Notes under the pieces: generated by a model
What the model was told of the DNA's origin: nothing
Seen by the model: the letters and a program-made list of their open reading frames with translations, nothing else
Database searches by the model: none
Made by a program: the position numbers and the translations under genes
Part shown: in pieces, positions 8,018 through 14,401 of the stretch
Layout of the letters: the number at the start of each line of letters is the position of its first letter
Position numbering within the stretch: the stretch's first letter is position 1
Assembly (NCBI GenBank): GCA_012514895.1
Contig: JAAYZK010000140.1
Span: forward strand, 1-42,201
DNA: 42,201 nucleotides
Reading direction: 5' to 3'
Source of the DNA: Planctomycetota bacterium
Lineage (GTDB): Bacteria > Planctomycetota > Phycisphaerae > SM23-33 > FEN-1343

Positions 8018-8830
8018 ATGGCCTGGCGCTTTCCTGCCTTTGTCTTTCTGACGCTCCTGGCCGCGGGGTGCGACAAGCCAACGTCGCAGTCGGAGGCGCC
8101 GCTGCCGTCGATCTGCGTGATGACGTTCAACGTGAACTGGGGGATGCCCCGCGCCGCAGCGAGTGTCGAGGCGATCGAATCCTCCGGGGCCGACATCGTC
8201 TGCCTGCAGGAGGTCCAGCCCCAATGGGAGGCCCTGATTCGCGCTCGCCTCGGCGAGCGCTACCCGCGGATGCTGTTCCATCACGCTCCGCACCCCGCCG
8301 GGGGACTGGCCGTCCTCTCGCGCGGGCCGCTTACCTGGCGTGCTGTCGTCACGCCCCCGTCGGGGTGGTTCCCCGCCCTGCTGGTTCAGGCCGAGACGGC
8401 CATCGGTTCCGTCGACGTGCTGAACGTACACCTCAGGCCGTCGGTCGCCGACGACGGCCGGACCACCCTGGGCGCGATCATCCAGAGTCCGCATATCCAT
8501 CGCCGGGAGATCCGGCAGATCATGGATGCGGCCGGCCCGGACCGGCCGCTGATCGTCTGCGGCGATCTGAACGAGAACGACAACGGCGCCGCTGTGATGT
8601 GGTTGACCGATCGCGGCCTCGCCAACGCCCTCCCACGCTTCGACACCACCTCCCCGACCTGGCACTGCACCCGCGGCCGCGTGTGTCTCACCGGCCGCTA
8701 CGACCACATCTTCTTCTCGTCCGACCTCGACTGCCTCGCCGCCGGCGTGCTCCCCTGCCGCTCCTCCGACCACAGCCCCGTCACCGCAACGTTCCAGGCC
8801 GCCATGGCGACCAGACGGACGAGCGACTGA
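8018..8830 (+). CDS. Lipoprotein of the endonuclease/exonuclease/phosphatase fold
   Basis: A 270-residue lipoprotein: the signal peptide ends in the lipobox LAAG-C18, so Cys18 would be lipidated and the enzyme held in a membrane facing the periplasm. The body has the full motif set of the EEP metal-dependent phosphohydrolase superfamily: N38 in MTFNVNW, E65 in CLQEVQ, D183 and N185 in GDLNEN, and D251-H252 in SSDHSP. Family members hydrolyse phosphodiesters or phosphomonoesters (DNA, phospholipids, inositol phosphates). Export makes extracellular nucleic acid, phospholipid or phosphate scavenging plausible, but the substrate is not determined by sequence. A longer reading from GTG 7871 exists, but its first 49 residues are unlike a signal peptide, so ATG 8018 is preferred despite a weak ribosome site. 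Confidence 0.82.
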   Translation: MAWRFPAFVFLTLLAAGCDKPTSQSEAPLPSICVMTFNVNWGMPRAAASVEAIESSGADIVCLQEVQPQWEALIRARLGERYPRMLFHHAPHPAGGLAVLSRGPLTWRAVVTPPSGWFPALLVQAETAIGSVDVLNVHLRPSVADDGRTTLGAIIQSPHIHRREIRQIMDAAGPDRPLIVCGDLNENDNGAAVMWLTDRGLANALPRFDTTSPTWHCTRGRVCLTGRYDHIFFSSDLDCLAAGVLPCRSSDHSPVTATFQAAMATRRTSD

Positions 8831-8852
8831 AACGCCACCGCCTGGAAATGGA

Positions 8853-8881
8853 TTGACGGGGGGCCGCGTTTGTGGTATACA
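8853..8881 (+). promoter_or_regulatory. Strong extended -10 promoter of the mini-dockerin gene
   Basis: TTGACG (8853-8858), a spacer of exactly 17 bases, and TATACA (8876-8881) preceded by TGG (8873-8875) make an extended -10 promoter, among the best in the window. Predicted transcription starts near 8888 and leaves a leader of about 84 bases. The AT-rich run continues past the -10 (AAATGGATATATAG). Confidence 0.65.
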
Positions 8882-8971
8882 AATGGATATATAGTCTGTG
8901 CGGAGCACATCGTGGTCCCGGGGACGCCATGTCATGGGGTCCGACGGATCAACAGGGAAGGAGACAGCAGG

Positions 8972-9295
8972 ATGAACAGCCATCTGACAGCCGTGCGATC
9001 GATGTTGTCCGCAGCAGTTCTACTGGTCGGGCTGGGAGCCGAGATCTGCCGCGGGGACTTCATGCTGGTCGAGGATTTCGAGGCGCTGGCGCCCGGGGCG
9101 ATCGACGGGCAGAACGGCTGGGAGGCCTCCGGCCTGGGCGGCAGGGTCATGACGCTGGGCGGTGGGGACAACCAGATGTCCAACCCGTCGGCGCCCGCCG
9201 TCTGCCCGCCGGGCGACGCTGACGGCGATTGCGACGTGGACCTGGATGACTTCGTCATCCTCAAGAACAGCTTCGGCGCCACGGCCGCGCCCTGA
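8972..9295 (+). CDS. Miniature secreted protein with dockerin-like tail
   Basis: A 107-residue protein. Residues 1-28 form a Sec signal peptide. Residues 30-62 resemble the opening strand of the LamG/concanavalin-like domains common in planctomycete surface proteins (DFEALAPGAIDGQNGW). The end (GDADGDCDVDLDDFVILKNS, residues 81-100) is a single dockerin/EF-hand-like Ca-binding unit with Asp at alternating positions. A normal protein of this type has 150-250 residues of beta-sandwich between these two ends, and here that is absent. The start is ATG 8972 behind AAGGAG, not the earlier in-frame ATG at 8870, which overlaps the -10 promoter region. The intact ribosome site, promoter and downstream hairpin argue that it is expressed. 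It could be a deletion remnant or a true small surface peptide. Confidence 0.6.
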   Translation: MNSHLTAVRSMLSAAVLLVGLGAEICRGDFMLVEDFEALAPGAIDGQNGWEASGLGGRVMTLGGGDNQMSNPSAPAVCPPGDADGDCDVDLDDFVILKNSFGATAAP

Positions 9296-9304
9296 CAACG
9301 ACGA

Positions 9305-9337
9305 CGGGGCGGCCGTCCGTGGTGGACGACCGCCCCG
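9305..9337. terminator. Hairpin between convergent genes
   Basis: A 14-base stem with one mismatch (9305-9318 against 9324-9337, CGGGGCGG paired with CCGCCCCG) closes a five-base loop. It lies between the plus-strand mini-dockerin gene and the minus-strand tandem-SIS gene and could stop transcription from both sides. No clear T-run is present on either side. Confidence 0.55.
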
Positions 9338-9363
9338 TGGGTGTGCGGGCGTTCTTCAGGCGG

Positions 9364-10662
9364 TCAGCGCCAGTTCATGCGTTCGGCCGCTTCGCAGAGG
9401 ATCGCGTTGTAGGCGATCGCGTGCGAGGTGCTGCTGGCGGGCATCATGCGGGCGCCGTAGCCGGGGATGTCCACATCGGCGTCGCCGGGCCGCCAGGGCA
9501 GGTCGAACCACAGGAAGTTGGGGTGCTCGGGCGTGTCCTTGCAGCGCCCGTAGGGGGAGGTGTGGATCAGCCTGATCCCGCGCCCGAGGATCGTGTCCAC
9601 GCGCTCCTTGACGACCGGGGCGTAGCCCAGGTGGAGCATCACGTCGCCTTCGCCCAGGTCGTCGGGCAGGGCGTGGAGCAGGTTGCTCATCGAGGGCCCC
9701 CACTCCAGCGGGTAGACCGACTTGTCGTAGCTGACCACCGGCCGCCGGCCCGGCCCCCGGCCGTGCCCCTCCTCCTCAGTGGGCAATTCGAGGATCCGCG
9801 GGTAGCTGTGCCCGACCGCGGTGACGTGGACCCGCTTGCCCGCCTGGAGGGCTTCGGCGATCCAGCGGCCGGCCTCGGCCAGGGTGTCTAGCTGGCGGCC
9901 GAGGGTGTCGATGAACAGGCCGGCGGTGCGGAGGAACTCGCCGGCGGGGTAACCCGCCGCCAGCGGGGGCACGTAGCGCTCGTGGTGGAAGACCGGCGTG
10001 GGCACGAGCGGCTTGCAGTCGCGGGGCTCGCCGATGTTGTTGTAGTCGGTGAACGAAAACGCCGCGTTGCGGGCGATGGCGCCCTCCAGCCAGACGCTCA
10101 TGTAAAGCACCGGCATCTTCTCGCCCCGCGTGCAGGCGGCGACGGCCTCGCCGAAGGTGATCCACGCGCGGACGAACTGCTCGAACTGGCGGGTCGAGGC
10201 CAGCGGGGCGTAGTTGCCGTACGCGTAGCAGCCGATGGTCGGGTCGGTCCCGCCGGTGAAGCCGGACACCCGTTTGGCCGCCTTGGCGGGCAGGTCCTCG
10301 GGGCGTCCCACGACGAACAGCCTGGCCTTGCCCTCGACGAGCTGCTTGAGCGTCTCGTCGCCGGCGGCATCCCAGCGGCGCGGGTCGGGCACGGCGAACA
10401 GGCCGACGTCCTGGGCGTTTTCGGGTTTGCCGCGGAGGTTCATCATCCCGCCGGCGCGTCCGCCCATTTCGCTGGGCAGGAACGGCGCCACGCGGCCGAT
10501 GAACAGGGTCCCGCCGTCCAGCAGCGCATCGCCGATGGACTGGCCGACCTCGACCAGGCGGGGCACGTCGGCGCGGATGCCTTCGTACTGGGTGCGGATG
10601 AGGTTCAGGAACGTTCCGGCGGGACTGGCGGACGGGTTGCAGCAGGGACAACTGGCGGCCAT
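9364..10662 (-). CDS. Tandem SIS-like sugar-binding protein
   Basis: A 432-residue cytoplasmic protein that appears to hold two SIS (sugar isomerase) folds in a row. The first half (about 25-185) starts with a helix and GDALLDGGTLFIGRV, the SIS beta1 pattern. The second half (about 255-432) repeats this with WIAEALQAGKRVHVTAVGHS, then the GDVMLHLGYAPVVKERV strand-turn-helix and a C-terminal helix (STSHAIAYNAILCEAAERM) typical of SIS proteins. The canonical Ser/Thr phosphate-binding loop is altered in both halves. The N-terminus has a Cys-x-Cys-Cys cluster (CPCC, residues 5-8). It follows a single-SIS gene on the same strand by 100 bases, with GAGGAA ahead of ATG 10662. A sugar-phosphate isomerase, deaminase or sensor role is possible. 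The family is unnamed to me. Confidence 0.55.
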   Translation of the reverse strand: MAASCPCCNPSASPAGTFLNLIRTQYEGIRADVPRLVEVGQSIGDALLDGGTLFIGRVAPFLPSEMGGRAGGMMNLRGKPENAQDVGLFAVPDPRRWDAAGDETLKQLVEGKARLFVVGRPEDLPAKAAKRVSGFTGGTDPTIGCYAYGNYAPLASTRQFEQFVRAWITFGEAVAACTRGEKMPVLYMSVWLEGAIARNAAFSFTDYNNIGEPRDCKPLVPTPVFHHERYVPPLAAGYPAGEFLRTAGLFIDTLGRQLDTLAEAGRWIAEALQAGKRVHVTAVGHSYPRILELPTEEEGHGRGPGRRPVVSYDKSVYPLEWGPSMSNLLHALPDDLGEGDVMLHLGYAPVVKERVDTILGRGIRLIHTSPYGRCKDTPEHPNFLWFDLPWRPGDADVDIPGYGARMMPASSTSHAIAYNAILCEAAERMNWR

Positions 10663-10697
10663 GGTCGGCTTCCTCGCTAACAGGTGGGGTAGACAGC

Positions 10698-10732
10698 CAC
10701 GGCGGCGCGGCCGTCTCCGCCGCGCCGCCGTG
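10698..10732 (-). terminator. Perfect 14-bp hairpin between the two SIS genes
   Basis: CACGGCGGCGCGGC (10698-10711) and its exact complement (10719-10732) enclose a seven-base loop. It begins 30 bases after the single-SIS stop and 36 bases before the tandem-SIS start. No T-run follows, so it may attenuate or stabilise the upstream message without fully ending transcription. Confidence 0.5.
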
Positions 10733-10762
10733 CGGTTGTCATGGGGGTACGGTCCTTCTCGG

Positions 10763-11524
10763 TCACAGGTCCTTCACGCGCGAATCATAGCGCTTGATGA
10801 GGGCGGCGTTGAACGCGTCGCCGTCGGGCAGGTTGGCGCTGCGGAACACCGGCGGCTCCAGCCCCCGCTCAACCATCGCGGCGACCGCCTCGATGACCAT
10901 CCGGTGGGCGATGAACGCATCCACCATCGTCGAGGTCGGCGCGATCGGCACGTCGAACCCCTCGACGTAGAAGTCCGCATCGCCGTAAGGGTTCATGTCG
11001 TCGATCTTCAGGTCGGCGTAGTCGAACAGGTGCTTCTTGTTGGGGTGGCGGATGTGGTGCTGCTTGGGAAGCTTGGCGGCCCAGTCGCTGCTGGAGACGG
11101 CGATGATCTTCGCCCCGCGCTTCTTGGCTTCCTCGGCGGCGTCGATGGTCGTGGGGTTGGCGCCGATGTTGTGGAAGATGATCAGCAGGTCGCCGGCGCC
11201 GACCTTGTAGTAGCGGATCAGGCAATTGGCGTACCCCGGCGTCCGCTCGACCTCCAGGTACTTCAGCGACTGGCACCAGGGGGAGATGTCGTGGCCCATG
11301 ATCGGGTTGACGTTGGCGAACCCGCCGGCGCGGAAGAACATCTCCGCGATCATCAGGCACGTGTGGCCCCCGCCGCCGTACACGTGGATCAGCCGGTCCT
11401 CGGCGTACGCGTCGGCGATCATCGCGCCGGCCTTCTTGAACTGCTCGGCCCCACGGGCCTCGACGGCCTTGAGCTTGTCGGTCACGTTGGTGAGGTAGTC
11501 CTGCCCCCGCTGCTTCTCAGACAT
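10763..11524 (-). CDS. SIS domain sugar-binding protein
   Basis: A 253-residue single-SIS protein of the group annotated as sugar isomerase domain or UPF0309-like proteins. The N-terminal helix leads into RLIHVYGGGGHTCLMIAEMF (SIS beta1, glycine loop, helix). GDLLIIFHNIGANPTTIDAA is the position where classical SIS proteins have Ser-x-Ser/Gly-x-Thr, and AKIIAVSSSDW is the third strand. The C-terminal helix PTSTMVDAFIAHRMVIEAVA closes the fold. It is cytoplasmic and probably binds a phosphosugar; whether it is catalytic is unclear. GGAAAGGA precedes ATG 11524. It lies between the DUF4838 gene and the tandem-SIS gene in the glycan block, so it is likely to act on a released sugar phosphate. Confidence 0.75.
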   Translation of the reverse strand: MSEKQRGQDYLTNVTDKLKAVEARGAEQFKKAGAMIADAYAEDRLIHVYGGGGHTCLMIAEMFFRAGGFANVNPIMGHDISPWCQSLKYLEVERTPGYANCLIRYYKVGAGDLLIIFHNIGANPTTIDAAEEAKKRGAKIIAVSSSDWAAKLPKQHHIRHPNKKHLFDYADLKIDDMNPYGDADFYVEGFDVPIAPTSTMVDAFIAHRMVIEAVAAMVERGLEPPVFRSANLPDGDAFNAALIKRYDSRVKDL

Positions 11525-11576
11525 CGCTGGCGATCCTTTCCTGTTGAACGCGGTCTTTCCGCTGATGCGCTCTCTT

Positions 11577-11638
11577 GTTAGACACTTGCCCGCCGCTTTG
11601 CAAGCACCCGCCCTCCGAAATCCCCGACCCCGGATTCA
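11577..11638. repeat. Second copy of the GTTAGACAC / heptad element
   Basis: GTTAGACAC (11577-11585) is followed 32 bases later by the units AAATCCC (11618-11624), CGACCCC (11625-11631) and GGATTCA (11632-11638). Box, order and orientation match the element at 3607-3687. The last unit overlaps the stop of the DUF4838 gene. On the minus strand it lies upstream of the single-SIS start. Confidence 0.5.
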
Positions 11639-13909
11639 CTCGGCCGCCACCAGCCACAGGCAGTCCAGGTCGATCCGGTTCAGGACCTTGGTGTCCTGCA
11701 GGGCGATCCAGAAGTACTGCGCGTCGGCGGGGCGGAAGCGGCCGACCTCGAAGGCGCGCCACTGCGCATCGGGCATCTGATCGGCGGCGACGCGGAGCGT
11801 CACGTGCCTGTTGCCGTCTCCGCGCACCCCGCACGACCACGCATCGCCCGACGCGCCATCGGCCACATCGCCCCGGACGCGGACGAACAGGCGGTACGTC
11901 CGCTGGGGATCCAGCCCGCTGTCGGCGCCGAAGTGGTAGCGGATCAGCCAGCCGGTGGTGTCGCACCGGACGGCCCAGCCGTCCGAGGCCCCTTCCGCCG
12001 ACACGTACCACTGGGCGCCCCGCTCGCCCTGGCAGGCCTGGATGAGCGTGTAGGCGGCCGGCGGGAGGTCCGCCAGCTCCGGCGGAACCGGCGCCGAGCC
12101 GTTGGACAGGTGCCGGCTGTAGTCGGCCAGCCACCCCAGAAAGCCCTCGATCCCGTGGCGCTCGGCCGCCTGGTTGACGTCCCACCGGCGGACCGTGGCG
12201 GTGAAGGCCTCGGCCATCGCCGGGAAGCTCATCGGCCCGACGGCCGTCTCGGTCGTCTTCCACGTCCGGCTGCCCGGACCGGCCTTCAGCAGCACGTACT
12301 GGATCGGCAGACGGGCCAGGGCGACGCGCGACGCATAGGGCTCGGATCCCGCGACCGCGGCCTCGGCCTTGCGGCAGGCGGCCTCGGCGCGGGCGATCGT
12401 CTCGGGCGCCAGGTACGGGGAGTTGAGCGGCATGAAGCAGCGCACGACCTGCGCCTCGCGGCGGACCGGCCCGTGGATCGCGTCGATGTACTCCCGCAGG
12501 GCCGGCGCCGCAGGGCCGTAGTACCCGGCGAGAAACTCCTCGATCAACGCCGCCCCGTCCGCCTGCGGATTCCACAGGCTCCTGGCCAGCACCCACATCC
12601 GCAGCCGGCTGAACTCGGCCGAACGGCAGGTGTGCGAGCCCTGCTCGAAGACGCCGGCGGCGCCGTGGTCGGCGAAGAACTTCACGTTGGCCGTCAGCAC
12701 GTCGAGGTTCGGGTGCGGGGCCAGGAAGTGGTGGAAGTTCGTCGTGTAGTCCCAGATGAACATCTTGTCGACGATCCGGCTCCAGCCGATGATGTCATCG
12801 CGGAACGCCTCGTTCACCTCCGACGCCCCCTCGGCGAAGGGGCGCGAGAAATCGCACTCGATGGTGCACAGCGTGATGTGGACGTTCGGCCGCGGCTTCA
12901 CGTGGGCCGGGGGCTTGCGCGACCACTCATAGGCGGCGGTGCAGATCCGCGCGCCGGGGATGACCTGCTCGACCCGCTCGGCGACCTGGTTGGCGAAGAC
13001 GATCACCGGACCGGCCTGGGATTCCTCACGTGCGGCGATCGCCTGGCAGGCGTCGCAGCGGCAGTAGCCGTGATTGTCGTTCTGCCCCACGACGACGAAG
13101 CGGGCGTCGGGATTCTGGCGAAACTTCGCGATGACGGCCTTGACGATCGCTTCGAGGACCTTGGGGTTCGTCAGGCACGGCTGGGTGTTCTGGCGCTTGC
13201 CGTCGACCAGGGCGAGCATGTCCGGGGTGATCTGGACGCCCGAGTCGCCCAGCAGCCCCATGTAGGAGTGCACCAGGTTGCCGACGAACTCGTACCGCCC
13301 GCCGAGCTGCTCGGGGGCGTCGGCCCAGGCCATCCCGTTGATCTTGTTGCGGGCGGCCCAGAGCCTGCCTTCGGGGCTGAACATCTCCCCGTACATGAAA
13401 TCGCGGTACTCCAGCACGGGCACCTGCCGGATGTCCAGGTCGCCGACGGTCACGGTCGGCCGGGTCGGGACGGTCGTCTCGTTGGGCGCCCACCACCGCA
13501 CGCCGAGCGACTCGAGGAAGGTGTACACGCCGTACAGCGTCCCGCGCCGGGGCCCGCCGGCGATGACGAGGCGGTCGCCGACGGTGCGGATGATGAACCC
13601 GTCGTCGCCCAGGCCGTCGGCGTCGATCGTCACGCCCAGGGCCGCGGCCGGCGAACCCCCGATCACGATGGCCTTGGCCGGCAACGGCGCCGCGGCGTCC
13701 CGCACGGGCAGTTCCACGCCGGTCATCTGCTTGAGGTGGTCGACCAGTTCCGTCACCGCCCACTGTTCGGAGGCCGAGGCGTCGCCCGAGCGGACGATGA
13801 CGTAATCACTTGCCCCGGCGGTTACAAGCGTCAGCGAGGCGGCCGCGGCCGTGGCGAAACACGGGATAAGACAGGCTCCCATCAGCAATTGAGACAGCCG
13901 AAGGCTCAT
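11636..13909 (-). CDS. Secreted DUF4838 protein (glycoside-hydrolase-like)
   Basis: A 757-residue exported protein. The signal peptide is residues 1-24. Residues about 26-150 resemble the N-terminal domain of GH67/GH20 enzymes (ASEQWAVTELVDHLKQMTG, then GGPRRGTLYGVYTFLESLGV). Residues about 160-480 are the DUF4838 TIM-barrel-like region, with the conserved Cys pair GYCRCDACQ and FIWDYTTNFHHF. The C-terminal 150 residues form a beta-sandwich resembling a carbohydrate-binding module. DUF4838 proteins occur in polysaccharide utilisation loci, but the activity is not established. ATG 13909 has AGGAG ahead of it. It is transcribed away from the small membrane gene at 14051, with a 141-base spacer between them. 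Extracellular action on glycan is inferred from export and from the neighbouring lyase, sulfatase and mannosidase. Confidence 0.82.
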   Translation of the reverse strand: MSLRLSQLLMGACLIPCFATAAAASLTLVTAGASDYVIVRSGDASASEQWAVTELVDHLKQMTGVELPVRDAAAPLPAKAIVIGGSPAAALGVTIDADGLGDDGFIIRTVGDRLVIAGGPRRGTLYGVYTFLESLGVRWWAPNETTVPTRPTVTVGDLDIRQVPVLEYRDFMYGEMFSPEGRLWAARNKINGMAWADAPEQLGGRYEFVGNLVHSYMGLLGDSGVQITPDMLALVDGKRQNTQPCLTNPKVLEAIVKAVIAKFRQNPDARFVVVGQNDNHGYCRCDACQAIAAREESQAGPVIVFANQVAERVEQVIPGARICTAAYEWSRKPPAHVKPRPNVHITLCTIECDFSRPFAEGASEVNEAFRDDIIGWSRIVDKMFIWDYTTNFHHFLAPHPNLDVLTANVKFFADHGAAGVFEQGSHTCRSAEFSRLRMWVLARSLWNPQADGAALIEEFLAGYYGPAAPALREYIDAIHGPVRREAQVVRCFMPLNSPYLAPETIARAEAACRKAEAAVAGSEPYASRVALARLPIQYVLLKAGPGSRTWKTTETAVGPMSFPAMAEAFTATVRRWDVNQAAERHGIEGFLGWLADYSRHLSNGSAPVPPELADLPPAAYTLIQACQGERGAQWYVSAEGASDGWAVRCDTTGWLIRYHFGADSGLDPQRTYRLFVRVRGDVADGASGDAWSCGVRGDGNRHVTLRVAADQMPDAQWRAFEVGRFRPADAQYFWIALQDTKVLNRIDLDCLWLVAAE

Positions 13910-14050
13910 GGTAGGCTCCTTGGTGCGGGTCGGAATGTCTTGGCGGCGCAGAACATCATGCCGTCAACGGTCTGTCGGGGCAAGGGCTTGGGGTCCGCAA
14001 CGACGAATAATAGCAATGGACGACTCAGCGTCTTTTGTGGGAGAACGGCG

Positions 14051-14401
14051 ATGGATGAACAGCAGGACACCGGCAGGCCGCTCCTTCGCGGTGACGAGTT
14101 CCGCCATGGCGGCATCTTCACGTTGTGGGGACGCAGCTTCAAGGGCCCCTTCGGCTGGACGGCCATCGTGGTCGTCGTGGACGCCCTCATCGCCCTGGCG
14201 GTGATCGTCCTGGGCGTCCTCTGGCTGATCCAGGCCCAGACCGTCCGCGGGATGATCGGCGCCCTGGCGGTCATCATGGCGGCGGTGGCGGTGCTGATCC
14301 TGGCGAAGATCTACGGCTGGCTGCTCATCTTCCACCAGGCCTTCCTGGAGCGGATCGACGCGCTGGAGCGCCGCCTCGCCGACAAGGACGTCACCGGCTG
14401 A
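14051..14401 (+). CDS. Small two-helix membrane protein, DUF6768-like
   Basis: A 116-residue protein with two transmembrane helices at about 36-62 and 65-92, followed by a charged coiled coil (FLERIDALERRLADK). The layout is a Gly/Phe-rich amphipathic lead-in, a helix pair with RGMIG between them, then AKIYGWLL and a Leu-Glu-Arg heptad tail. This is the pattern I associate with DUF6768 proteins, which often accompany ECF sigma factors in planctomycetes. GGGAG lies 7 bases before ATG 14051. It is the only plus-strand gene within a 13-kb minus-strand block, and its last 11 bases overlap the end of the lyase gene tail to tail. A longer open frame runs in from upstream but has no coding character there. 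The function is unknown. Confidence 0.65.
   Translation: MDEQQDTGRPLLRGDEFRHGGIFTLWGRSFKGPFGWTAIVVVVDALIALAVIVLGVLWLIQAQTVRGMIGALAVIMAAVAVLILAKIYGWLLIFHQAFLERIDALERRLADKDVTG

Noticed and set aside
11804-14050. Long plus-strand open frame running into the small membrane gene
   Set aside because: It is antisense to the DUF4838 gene, rich in Arg, Gly, Asp and Val without hydrophobic pattern; GC-rich third positions keep this frame open. Only the part from ATG 14051 has coding character.
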